From Clostridia bacterium (GTDB taxonomy: Bacteria > Bacillota > Clostridia > Lachnospirales > Lachnospiraceae): 64,000 nucleotides of DNA. The DNA lies in the NCBI GenBank assembly GCA_910574475.1, contig CAJTAT010000012.1:1-64000 (forward strand). The letters are read 5' to 3'. Both the position numbers and the translations under genes were made by a program. Numbering within the stretch: the stretch's first letter is position 1; every line of letters begins with the position of its first letter. Below are positions 24,385 to 32,909 of this stretch, one piece after another. The notes under the pieces were generated by a model, which was not told the DNA's origin, searched no databases, and saw only the letters and a list, made by a program, of their open reading frames with translations.

Positions 24385-26967
24385 ATGGATTATTCGAGGG
24401 AGCATTTTGAACGGGCTGGTGAAGGCGCTCTAGTGGATGGGAGTCGAGAGCAGCACAGTGATATGCAAAGTGTTCAGAATTTGGAGAACGTCATCAATGA
24501 GGGTCTTCGCGCTGCCTTGTTGGAGGACGGCCCGGACCAGGCGTTGGTGGTGCTGCTGGAGTACCTGGGAAAAGCGCTGGACGGGGAACGGACCTACATA
24601 TTTGAGCAGAACAAGTCCGGCGGTGATGACAACACTTATGAGTGGGTGGCTGACGGAGTGGAACCAGAAAAGGAGAGTCTTCAAAATGTTCCCCCAGAAG
24701 TGTGTGCAAGCTGGTATCGGAAGTTTGGCATCGGTAGGCATATCGTTATTGAGAGCTTGGAAGATATCCGAGAGACTGACCCCCTACAGTATGAGAATTT
24801 GAAGCGGCAGAGTATCCATTCCCTTGTAGTGGTTCCCCTTTATGACGGCGAAAAGCTCATCGGCTTTTACGGCGTGGATAATCCTCCGGTGAAGTCGCTG
24901 GAATACGCGTCAAATATACTTCAGACCGCGGCATACTTTATCGTATCCTCGTTGAAGCGACGTAACCTGGTCCGCGAGCTTCAAAAGCGGAGCTATAATG
25001 TTCTCCATGCCTTAAGCGTAGACTACCTGGGAATCTATCAGGTGAACTTTGACACTGGCGAATGTGAGATATACCGGAATAGTGAACGCATGAGTATGGA
25101 TTGGGCCGTCAATTTTGAGGAGGGCTATCAGACTGCTATGGAGCGGTATATTTCCCAATATGTGGTTTCCCGTGACCAGGAACGGCTTCGCGCTGTGACG
25201 AAAAAAGACTATGTGCTTGCTGAGCTCAGGACAAAAAAGAAGTTCTCTGTCAGGTATCAGGTGAAAGACAGTTCCTATGGGCTGAAGCATTTGGAGATTC
25301 ATTTTTCTGCTACAGAGAAGACAAAAGAAGAAAATTGTGCGATTTTTGCCCAGAGGGATGTCAATGCCGTGGTAGAACAGGAAGAGAAGTATAAGCTGGA
25401 GGCAAGGCAGAGCCTGGAGGACATTTTGGAGGGAGCCAGAACTGGTATCTGGACGATCGAACTGGAGGAGGGCTGCCAGCCAAGGATGTATGTGGATCGA
25501 ACTATGCGAATTCTCCTGGGAGCGCCAGATGAGATGGGGCCTGAGGAATGCTATCAGCACTGGTTTGAAAACATTGAACCAGACTATGTGGAGATGGTGC
25601 AGGATGCAGTGCTGGAGATACTGAGAACTGGGCGTTCCGAGGTGATTTATCCCTGGAATCATCCAAAGCTGGGTAAAATTTATGTACGTTGTGGCGGTGT
25701 GCCAGACAAAACATTCAAGAAACAGGGCGCCTGTTTGAATGGATACCATCAGGATATCACAGAGGTTATGGTGACGAGAAAGAAGCAGGAGCAGGCCATC
25801 ATGGAGCTTCTGGAGAAGGTGAGACAGGCGAATTCGGCAAAAAGCGAATTTCTTTCCCATATGTCCCACGATCTGCGCACACCCATTAACGGGATTCTTG
25901 GAATGTTGGACATTATGGAAAAAAGTCAGGATGATTTGGAGAGGCAGCGATCATGCTGGAAGAAAATCCGTGTGTCAACGGAGCATCTGCTATCTCTGGT
26001 AAATGATGTTCTTCAGGTCAGTAAGTTGGAGAGCGGAAGGCCAACAGAAGTGGAGGAACCCTTTGACCTTCATGATACATTGGAAGATTGCATCACAATC
26101 CTATCCCCCCAGGCAGAGGAGAGAGGAATCCGGCTAGTGGCGGAGGAAGTCGATCTACAGCATAGGAGGTTGATCGGAAATCCTCTCCACTTGAAGAAAA
26201 TCCTGATGAATGTTATTGACAATGCTCTTAAATATAACCGGCCTCATGGTTCTGTATTTGTCCAAGTAGAGGAGAGTGCCTGTCAGGGTGGGACTGCAAA
26301 CTATCGGTTTGCGATCAAAGATACCGGAATTGGCATTGGGGAGGACTTCAAAAAACATATTTTTGAGCCCTTTACCCAGGAAAATCAAGGTGCAAGGACC
26401 CATTATAATGGCGCTGGGCTTGGTATGTCCATTGTAAAGAAGCTGGTAGACCAGATGAAGGGGACCGTTGAGGTAGACAGTCAACTTGGCAAGGGGAGTG
26501 TGGTTCAGATCACCCTTTCTATTCCAGTCGATGAAACGTGGAGCGCCCAGCCAGCAGATGAGGAACAGAATTTGCGGAGCAATCTTGCCGGGATGTGTGT
26601 CCTTCTGGTGGAGGACAACGAGATCAACTGTGAAATCGTAGAGTTTATGCTTAAGGAGGCGGGCGTGGAGGTCGTGACAGCCAACGACGGAAAAGTTGCC
26701 GTAGATGCATTCGTGGCATCAGAGCCGGGAACGTTTAATTGTGTACTCATGGATTTGATGATGCCGGTTATGAGTGGATACGAGGCGGCTCGCGTGATTC
26801 GTGGCTTGGATCGGACAGACGCAAAAACTGTGCCCATTATAGCGCTGTCGGCTAACGCATTTGAAGAGGACGTCACAATGGCAAAGGATGCTGGAATGAA
26901 TGAACATTTGGCGAAGCCGGTGGACATCAGAAAAATGTTCAATGTCATGAGGCGGCTGCGACGCTGA
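24385..26967 (+). CDS. hybrid sensor histidine kinase/response regulator (GAF-type, cytoplasmic)
   Basis: An 860-residue hybrid kinase without transmembrane segments. A GAF-like sensor covers roughly residues 30-200. A PAS-like region (about 340-470) follows, then HisKA with SHMSHDLRTP (phosphorylated His near 495), HATPase_c (GAGLGMSIVKKLV near 680), and a C-terminal receiver (CVLLVEDNEIN... CVLMDLMMPVMSGYE, near 735-855) with intact Asp and Lys. ATG 24385 has GGAGG 8 nt upstream, better than ATG 24370. It lies about 70 nt before a second hybrid kinase. No separate output protein follows, so the output is either protein contact or a distant phosphotransfer partner. Confidence 0.9.
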   Translation: MDYSREHFERAGEGALVDGSREQHSDMQSVQNLENVINEGLRAALLEDGPDQALVVLLEYLGKALDGERTYIFEQNKSGGDDNTYEWVADGVEPEKESLQNVPPEVCASWYRKFGIGRHIVIESLEDIRETDPLQYENLKRQSIHSLVVVPLYDGEKLIGFYGVDNPPVKSLEYASNILQTAAYFIVSSLKRRNLVRELQKRSYNVLHALSVDYLGIYQVNFDTGECEIYRNSERMSMDWAVNFEEGYQTAMERYISQYVVSRDQERLRAVTKKDYVLAELRTKKKFSVRYQVKDSSYGLKHLEIHFSATEKTKEENCAIFAQRDVNAVVEQEEKYKLEARQSLEDILEGARTGIWTIELEEGCQPRMYVDRTMRILLGAPDEMGPEECYQHWFENIEPDYVEMVQDAVLEILRTGRSEVIYPWNHPKLGKIYVRCGGVPDKTFKKQGACLNGYHQDITEVMVTRKKQEQAIMELLEKVRQANSAKSEFLSHMSHDLRTPINGILGMLDIMEKSQDDLERQRSCWKKIRVSTEHLLSLVNDVLQVSKLESGRPTEVEEPFDLHDTLEDCITILSPQAEERGIRLVAEEVDLQHRRLIGNPLHLKKILMNVIDNALKYNRPHGSVFVQVEESACQGGTANYRFAIKDTGIGIGEDFKKHIFEPFTQENQGARTHYNGAGLGMSIVKKLVDQMKGTVEVDSQLGKGSVVQITLSIPVDETWSAQPADEEQNLRSNLAGMCVLLVEDNEINCEIVEFMLKEAGVEVVTANDGKVAVDAFVASEPGTFNCVLMDLMMPVMSGYEAARVIRGLDRTDAKTVPIIALSANAFEEDVTMAKDAGMNEHLAKPVDIRKMFNVMRRLRR

Positions 26968-27039
26968 CAGGAGTAGGAAAACGGCCACAAATTATTTTCC
27001 ACTTTTAACAAAAACCAGAGAATGGAGATTGAAAAAAGT

Positions 27040-29604
27040 ATGAAAAACATAACTTTGCCGCGTTCCCTAAAAATTAGTATAGCAGTGATTATTTGCTTGA
27101 ATATATTTGTGTTCTCATTCTTAGGAATATCCATTCACAAAATGAGCGAAAACACCATTGAGAATATAGGCATTACTTACATGGCCGGAATGAACGAGCA
27201 GGTATCTTTACATTTTGAAACGATTATAGATCTCCGCCTGACTATGGCGGAATCCATAGCACACATTGCAACGGATGAAGAAAGTTTTAGTTACGGCTCG
27301 AAGGAAGAGATAGAATATGGAGCAAGGGCAAGGCATTTTTTATGTGCTGCTCTATATTCGTCTGATGGCAAAATTGAAATGATTTATGGCGATTCTGTGG
27401 AACCAAACCACCCCGAACAGTTTTTAGACAGTTTGAAAAACGGGGAACGCAAAGCAGCCTCCGCTACTGACAGCAGTGGGAATGATGTGATTTTGTTTGG
27501 TGTTCCCTGTGAATATCCTATGTCAGATGGAAACACTAGCCTTGCCATTGTTGTAGGGCTTTCTTCCAAATATATGGGTGAGGTTCTATTTCTTCAATCA
27601 GATAGCTCGCTGATGTATTCTTATGTTATACGCAAGGATGGCAGCTATGTTGTCCGGGACGAGGGCGGTATCCACGAAAATTATTTTGACAGGCTTTATA
27701 GCATTTTTGACGGGCAGAAAGAGGATGCGGATTATTATATTGAGCAGATGACGGAAGCTATGAACTCAAATAAAAATTATTCCGTTATTCTGAAAAGTGG
27801 CGAATCACGCCGCCATCTTTACTGTACTAGTCTCCCCTATTGCGAATGGTATCTGGTGACAGTCCTACCTTTCGATGGGTTGGATTATGCAATTTCAGGT
27901 ATGGGCAGCCATTGGCTCACCATCGTTTATATAGCCTCTTTTGCAGTAATTGCCATGCTCCTTTATATATTCTTTCAGTATTTAGGGGTATTCAAAAAGC
28001 AAGTATCTGAATTGAAAAGCATGAATACTGAGATGGATGTAGCGCGAAAAGAAGCTGAACGCGCCAATGCGGCAAAACAGGAATTTCTGTCCAGTATGAG
28101 CCATGATATACGCACTCCCATGAATGCTATTATCGGTATGACATCCTTAGCCACAGCCAATACGCACAATCAAGAACAGGTTCAGGATTACCTGCGTAAG
28201 ATCTCATTATCCAGTAAGCATTTATTGGGACTTATCAATGATGTGCTGGATATATCGAAGATTGAAAGCGGCAAAATGACGCTAAATATTGAATCGGTGT
28301 CATTAAGGGAGGTTATGGAAAACATTGTAAATATTGTTCAGTCACAGGCTGAGGAGAAAAATCAACAGTTCAACGCGGTTGCATATGAAATTTTTTCCGA
28401 AGATGTGTGTTGCGACAGTGTGCGGCTGAATCAGGTGTTAATTAACTTGTTGGGAAATGCTGTCAAATTTACACCAGACCACGGCTCTGTTCAAGTAACG
28501 GTATATCAGGAAGAACTGCCAGAGGAAACTTCCTGCGTCCGCACCCATTTTCTGGTGAGTGATACAGGGATTGGTATGTCAAAAGAGTACCAAAAGGAAA
28601 TATTTAATTCCTTTAGCAGGGAAGAGAACACCCGTGTTCAGAAAACAGAGGGTTCTGGACTGGGAATGGCAATTACCAAGTATATTGTAGACGCGATGGG
28701 CGGCACCATTTCCGTTCAGAGCGAGCAGGGCAAGGGCAGCGAGTTCCACGTTGTTCTTGATCTGGCAAAGGCAAAAGAGCAGGAGCTTGCTCCGGCCTTT
28801 CCTGACTGGAATATCCTTGTAGTTGACGAGGATGAGCGGTTATGTATCAACGCAGTTCATTCCTTAAAGTCAATCGGCCTTCACTCTGAATGGTGTCTGA
28901 GCGTTGAGCAAGCAATGGAAATGATCGCGGAGCGCCATCACCAAAAGGATGGTTATCAGATGATTCTTCTGAGCTGGAAATTACCAGGCATGAATGGGAT
29001 TGCGGCTGCTCGAAAAATACGTTTGAACTATGGGGAAGACATTCCAGCTTTGCTACTTATGGCCTGTGATTGGAGCAAGATAGAAAAAGAAGCCAGAGAA
29101 GCAGGAATTTCCGGTTTTATTTCCAAACCCTTGTTCAAGTCTGCTTTGTTTGACGCTCTAAAAATATTTGACGGTACTCATGGTGAAGAAGCTGCAGATT
29201 CCAAAGAAGCGATTGATCTGGAGCTTAGGGGGAAACATATTTTATTGGCGGAGGATAACGAGCTTAATTGGGAAGTTGCAAGGGAGCTGCTTTCTGATCT
29301 TAAAATAGAATTGGATTGGGTTGAAAACGGACAAATTTGCGTTACGAAATTCGAGAAATCCTCTATTGGTTATTATGATGCAATTATAATGGATGTGCGG
29401 ATGCCTGTGATGGATGGATACGAAGCAACCAAAGCCATCAGGGGGTTGGAACGCGAGGACGCAAATATTCCTATTATTGCTATGACTGCTGATGCTTTTT
29501 CGGAAGATATTCAAAAGTGTTTAGAGTGCGGCATGAACGACCATTTGGCAAAACCGATTGATATTCAGATCGTGTCCCAAAAACTAAAAAAATATGTGAA
29601 ATAA
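27040..29604 (+). CDS. membrane hybrid histidine kinase with two receiver domains
   Basis: An 854-residue kinase. TM1 is at about 12-33, an extracytoplasmic sensor spans about 35-290, and TM2 is at about 295-318 (IVYIASFAVIAMLLYIFFQY). HisKA with SSMSHDIRTP lies near 350 and HATPase_c with GSGLGMAITKYIV near 545. Receiver 1 is at about 590-710 and receiver 2 at about 735-854. Receiver 2 has its phosphoacceptor (AIIMDVRMPVMDG). In receiver 1 the matching position reads ILLSWKLPGMNG, Ser for Asp, so it cannot be phosphorylated normally. ATG 27040 has GGAG about 10 nt upstream. It is probably co-transcribed with the preceding cytoplasmic kinase. Confidence 0.9.
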   Translation: MKNITLPRSLKISIAVIICLNIFVFSFLGISIHKMSENTIENIGITYMAGMNEQVSLHFETIIDLRLTMAESIAHIATDEESFSYGSKEEIEYGARARHFLCAALYSSDGKIEMIYGDSVEPNHPEQFLDSLKNGERKAASATDSSGNDVILFGVPCEYPMSDGNTSLAIVVGLSSKYMGEVLFLQSDSSLMYSYVIRKDGSYVVRDEGGIHENYFDRLYSIFDGQKEDADYYIEQMTEAMNSNKNYSVILKSGESRRHLYCTSLPYCEWYLVTVLPFDGLDYAISGMGSHWLTIVYIASFAVIAMLLYIFFQYLGVFKKQVSELKSMNTEMDVARKEAERANAAKQEFLSSMSHDIRTPMNAIIGMTSLATANTHNQEQVQDYLRKISLSSKHLLGLINDVLDISKIESGKMTLNIESVSLREVMENIVNIVQSQAEEKNQQFNAVAYEIFSEDVCCDSVRLNQVLINLLGNAVKFTPDHGSVQVTVYQEELPEETSCVRTHFLVSDTGIGMSKEYQKEIFNSFSREENTRVQKTEGSGLGMAITKYIVDAMGGTISVQSEQGKGSEFHVVLDLAKAKEQELAPAFPDWNILVVDEDERLCINAVHSLKSIGLHSEWCLSVEQAMEMIAERHHQKDGYQMILLSWKLPGMNGIAAARKIRLNYGEDIPALLLMACDWSKIEKEAREAGISGFISKPLFKSALFDALKIFDGTHGEEAADSKEAIDLELRGKHILLAEDNELNWEVARELLSDLKIELDWVENGQICVTKFEKSSIGYYDAIIMDVRMPVMDGYEATKAIRGLEREDANIPIIAMTADAFSEDIQKCLECGMNDHLAKPIDIQIVSQKLKKYVK

Positions 29605-29666
29605 GGGGCGCCGAGAATCCCTTCACTGTTATAGTAAGTATAAAAGGGATACAATGTTGTAAAAGC

Positions 29667-29692
29667 GAGTGTAAACATTTTTACACTCACTT
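29667..29692 (+). terminator. terminator after the second hybrid kinase
   Basis: Stem GAGTGTAAA (29667-29675) / TTTACACTC (29680-29688), followed by ACTTTTC. Confidence 0.75.
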
Positions 29693-29710
29693 TTCACACA
29701 CCCAAACATT

Positions 29711-29753
29711 AAAAAATGTGATAAATACAGCATTTCTGCTATATTTATCACAC
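29711..29753 (-). terminator. terminator of tRNA-Leu
   Basis: On the minus strand, directly 3' of the tRNA, TGTGATAAATA and its complement form a long A/T-rich stem with one bulge and a short loop, followed by TTTTTT (complement of 29711-29716). Confidence 0.88.
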
Positions 29754-29763
29754 CCTTAATCCA

Positions 29764-29846
29764 TGCAGGAGATGGGACTTGAACCCACACAGCCTTGCGA
29801 CTACAGGCACCTGAAGCCTGCGCGTCTGCCATTCCGCCACTCCTGC
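29764..29846 (-). tRNA. tRNA-Leu (anticodon CAG)
   Basis: The minus strand gives a class II tRNA of 83 nt. The acceptor GCAGGAG pairs with CTCCTGC plus discriminator A. The D-arm is GGCGGAATGGCAGACGC, the anticodon loop CTTCAGGTG with anticodon CAG, then a variable arm and the T-arm GGTTCAAGTCC. The 3' CCA is not encoded. Confidence 0.95.
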
Positions 29847-29857
29847 GAACAAATCAT

Positions 29858-29886
29858 ATTTTACCCGACTTTAAGACAAATGTCAA
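29858..29886 (-). promoter_or_regulatory. promoter of tRNA-Leu
   Basis: Minus strand TTGACA (complement of 29881-29886), a 17-bp spacer and TAAAAT (complement of 29858-29863), about 12 bases before the mature tRNA. Confidence 0.8.
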
Positions 29887-29919
29887 CACTTTTTTTGTTT
29901 TTTTAAATTCACTTTGTAC

Positions 29920-29948
29920 TTGCAATCCGCAGTCAAGTGTGGTAATAT
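29920..29948 (+). promoter_or_regulatory. promoter of the ACT-hom-apgM-lysC operon
   Basis: TTGCAA (29920-29925), a 17-bp spacer and TAATAT (29943-29948). The leader to ATG 30013 holds an imperfect inverted repeat (GTGTTGGAATCCAC near 29956 against GGTGGACGAACAC near 29988) that could fold in the mRNA. Confidence 0.6.
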
Positions 29949-30012
29949 TTTTCGTGTTGGAATCCACACTAGAAATACAAGTGTTTTTGGTGGACGAACA
30001 CGGAGGGGAGAA

Positions 30013-30456
30013 ATGATAGAAAAGAGCAAATATTTTGTCGTAAAACAAAAGGCTGTTCCAGAGGTTCTTTTAAAAGTGGTAGAGGCTAAGCGGCTTCTGG
30101 AATCTTCCAAGGTAATGACGGTACAGGAAGCTACTGAGCAGGTGGGAATCAGCCGGAGTTCCTTCTATAAATATAAGGATGATATTTTTCCTTTCCATGA
30201 CAATTCCAAGGGCAAGAGTATTACCTTTGTTCTTCAGATGGATGATGAACCAGGCCTTTTGTCCATGGTATTACAGACAATTGCAGAATACAAGGGAAAT
30301 GTATTGACCATCCATCAGACAATTCCCATCAATGGTGTTGCTTCCCTGACACTTACCGTAGATTTGCTGCCAACCACGAGAGATGTGTCGTCCATGATAG
30401 AGCAGATTGAAAGTCAGCCAGGGATTCATTACTTAAAAATACTGGCAAAGGAGTAG
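30013..30456 (+). CDS. ACT domain-containing protein (PheB/UPF0735 type)
   Basis: A 147-residue protein. A short helix-turn-helix-like N-terminal region (about 1-65, EATEQVGISRSSFYKYKDD) is followed by a C-terminal ACT domain (about 70-145, ITFVLQMDDEPGLLSMVLQT). ACT domains bind amino acids, and the HTH-like part suggests an amino-acid-sensing regulator. It is the first gene of the threonine-branch operon and lies 5 nt upstream of homoserine dehydrogenase. ATG 30013 has GGAGGGGAG upstream. Confidence 0.88.
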   Translation: MIEKSKYFVVKQKAVPEVLLKVVEAKRLLESSKVMTVQEATEQVGISRSSFYKYKDDIFPFHDNSKGKSITFVLQMDDEPGLLSMVLQTIAEYKGNVLTIHQTIPINGVASLTLTVDLLPTTRDVSSMIEQIESQPGIHYLKILAKE

Positions 30457-30461
30457 AGAAA

Positions 30462-31676
30462 ATGATTCAGATTGCAGTTATGGGATATGGAACAGTAGGT
30501 TCTGGAGTAGTAGAGGTTCTGGATACGAACCAGGCCAGCATTAATAAGCGGGCGGGTGAGGAGATTCATATTAAGTATGTGCTGGACTTGCGGGATTTTC
30601 CAGGGGATCCGGTGGAATCCAAGCTGGTACATGACTTTGAGACCATTATCAACGACCCGGAGATACGGATTGTAGTAGAAGTAATGGGAGGAGTGGAGCC
30701 AGCATACACCTTTACGAAGCGTTGTCTGGAGGCGGGCAAAAGTGTATGTACTTCAAATAAAGAGCTGGTGGCAAGACACGGAGCAGAGCTCCTTGAGATT
30801 GCAAAGGAGAGAAATCTCAATTATTTATTTGAGGCAAGTGTAGGCGGGGGGATTCCCATTATCCGCCCTCTGAATTCTTCCCTGACAGCAGATGAGATCA
30901 CAGAGATTACCGGTATCCTCAATGGAACTACGAATTATATTTTGACGAAAATGAGCCACGGAGGGATTGACTTTGATACAGCCTTAAAAGATGCCCAGGC
31001 AAAAGGCTATGCAGAGAGAAACCCGGAGGCTGATGTGGAAGGCTATGATGCCTGCCGTAAGATTGCGATTCTTACTTCCCTGGTCAGCGGCCAGCAGGTG
31101 GATTTTGAGGATATATACACAGAGGGAATTACAAAGATTACGGCTGAGGATATTAAATACGCGAAAAAGCTGGGTAGGGCTGTAAAGCTTTTGGCCACCA
31201 GCAAAAAGGAGAATGGCAAGTTCTTCGCCATGGTTGCCCCGTTTATGATTAATGAGCTGCATCCTCTTTTTAGCGTAAATGATGTATTCAATGCTATTTT
31301 TGCAAAAGGAAATGTGCTGGGAGATGTGATGTTCTATGGTAGCGGGGCAGGGAAGCTTCCCACAGCCAGTGCAGTAGTGGCTGATGTGGTGGATGCAGCC
31401 AAGCATTTGCATCGCAATATTATGACCTTCTGGAGCAGCCAGAAGCTGGAACTGACAGATATCAGCGATGCCAAGCGGCGGTTCTTTGTCCGTGTAAAGG
31501 GCGACAGCAAAAAGGATGGAATTGGCATGGCAGAAATTTTTGGGCCTATTGAGCTGGTGACAGTAGATCTGGATGGCGAGTTTGGATTTGTGACAGGAGA
31601 ATATACGGAGGCAGAATATAAAGAACGGGCATCTAAGACGGATGCTGTGATCAATATGATCCGTGTGGAAGGGTAA
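30462..31676 (+). CDS. hom: homoserine dehydrogenase
   Basis: A 404-residue NAD(P)-dependent enzyme converting aspartate semialdehyde to homoserine. The Rossmann motif MGYGTVGSGV is at the N-terminus. TSNKELVARHG and the catalytic domain segment GILNGTTNYILTKM (near 147) are typical, with the NPEADVEGYDA motif near 190. The last 80 residues resemble an ACT regulatory domain. It lies between the ACT protein and apgM, and its product is the substrate of the threonine branch. Confidence 0.96.
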   Translation: MIQIAVMGYGTVGSGVVEVLDTNQASINKRAGEEIHIKYVLDLRDFPGDPVESKLVHDFETIINDPEIRIVVEVMGGVEPAYTFTKRCLEAGKSVCTSNKELVARHGAELLEIAKERNLNYLFEASVGGGIPIIRPLNSSLTADEITEITGILNGTTNYILTKMSHGGIDFDTALKDAQAKGYAERNPEADVEGYDACRKIAILTSLVSGQQVDFEDIYTEGITKITAEDIKYAKKLGRAVKLLATSKKENGKFFAMVAPFMINELHPLFSVNDVFNAIFAKGNVLGDVMFYGSGAGKLPTASAVVADVVDAAKHLHRNIMTFWSSQKLELTDISDAKRRFFVRVKGDSKKDGIGMAEIFGPIELVTVDLDGEFGFVTGEYTEAEYKERASKTDAVINMIRVEG

Positions 31677-31682
31677 GGTACT

Positions 31683-32882
31683 ATGAAGTATATGATTATT
31701 CTTGGGGATGGAATGGCAGATGAGCCCCTGGATGAATTGGGAGGGAAAACGCCCCTGGAGTATGCCAGGACTCCAGCCCTGGATGAACTGGCGGGAAAGT
31801 CAGAGATAGGTCTGGCCCATATGATTCCCAAGGGTATGAAACCGGGAAGCGATACGGCAAATCTTGCCGTTTTGGGTTATAACCCCAGAGAGTATTATAC
31901 AGGACGCTCTCCCCTGGAGGCACTCAGTATCGGTGTGGATATGAAAGCAGAGGATATTGCACTGCGCACCAATCTCATCACAGTCTCGGATGGGGAAGAA
32001 CCTTATGAGGAAAAGCTGATCCTGGATCACAGTTCCAGTGAAATCAGTACAGAAGATGCGGCAGTACTTCTGGATGCCGTGCGGTCGGAGCTGGAAGATG
32101 ATATTTATAAATTCTATGTAGGGACCAGCTATCGCCATCTGCTCATCTGGACAGGGGGAAGTGTGGTGGAACTGACACCACCTCATGATGTCCTGGGGCA
32201 AAAGGTGGGAGACCATCTTCCTACTGATAAAAAACTTTTGGAAATGCAGAAAAAGAGTTATGAGATTTTATCTAAACATCCTATCAACCTGGAACGGAAA
32301 GCGAAGGGACTGAACCCGGCCAATTCCTGCTGGTTTTGGGGAGCTGGGACACGTCCCTCCCTGGCCTCTTTTGAGGAAAAAAATCATAAAAAAGGCGTTA
32401 TGATTTCTGCTGTAGATCTGCTGAAGGGAATTGCTGTGGGAGCCAGGATGAAGAATATCACAGTGGAGGGGGCCAATGGCCAGTTACACACCAATTATGA
32501 GGGCAAGGCGCAGGCTGCTGTGGATGCACTTTTAAAGGATGGATACGACTTCGCCTATATCCATGTGGAAGCACCAGATGAGATGGGACATCAGGGCAGT
32601 ATTGAGCGGAAAGTGCAGGCGATTGAATATCTGGATCAGAGATTGATAAAAAATGTTATAAAAGCTATGGATGAGTCTGGTGAAAGTTATCGGTTGATGG
32701 TACTTCCAGATCATCCTACGCCCATTCGAGTGCGAACACACACCAGCGATCCAGTTCCTTACTTGCTGTATGATAATCAAAAGCAGCTTCGAAGGATTGG
32801 GGCATATAATGAAAGAGAGGCTCAGGAGAGCGGAGTGACAGTAGAAAATGGCTATGAGTTAATAGATCATCTTTTTATGTGA
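31683..32882 (+). CDS. apgM-type phosphoglycerate mutase / proposed homoserine kinase
   Basis: A 399-residue protein of the alkaline-phosphatase superfamily, archaeal-type cofactor-independent phosphoglycerate mutase (ApgM). It has the metal-site segments LGDGMADEP at the N-terminus, GSDTANLAVLGY (phosphoserine-type site) near 57, HVEAPDEMGHQG near 298 and LPDHPTPIR near 340. In bacteria that place it between hom and lysC and lack thrB nearby, this subfamily has been proposed to act as homoserine kinase. The position here, 6 nt after hom, fits that role. Which activity applies cannot be decided from sequence. Confidence 0.88.
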   Translation: MKYMIILGDGMADEPLDELGGKTPLEYARTPALDELAGKSEIGLAHMIPKGMKPGSDTANLAVLGYNPREYYTGRSPLEALSIGVDMKAEDIALRTNLITVSDGEEPYEEKLILDHSSSEISTEDAAVLLDAVRSELEDDIYKFYVGTSYRHLLIWTGGSVVELTPPHDVLGQKVGDHLPTDKKLLEMQKKSYEILSKHPINLERKAKGLNPANSCWFWGAGTRPSLASFEEKNHKKGVMISAVDLLKGIAVGARMKNITVEGANGQLHTNYEGKAQAAVDALLKDGYDFAYIHVEAPDEMGHQGSIERKVQAIEYLDQRLIKNVIKAMDESGESYRLMVLPDHPTPIRVRTHTSDPVPYLLYDNQKQLRRIGAYNEREAQESGVTVENGYELIDHLFM

Positions 32883-32909
32883 AAAATACAAAAACGAGGA
32901 GAAAAAGCA

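Noticed and set aside
24221-24433. 70-codon ORF ahead of the first hybrid kinase
   Set aside because: It starts at TTG without a ribosome site and overlaps the kinase start in another frame; treated as a possible gene remnant only.
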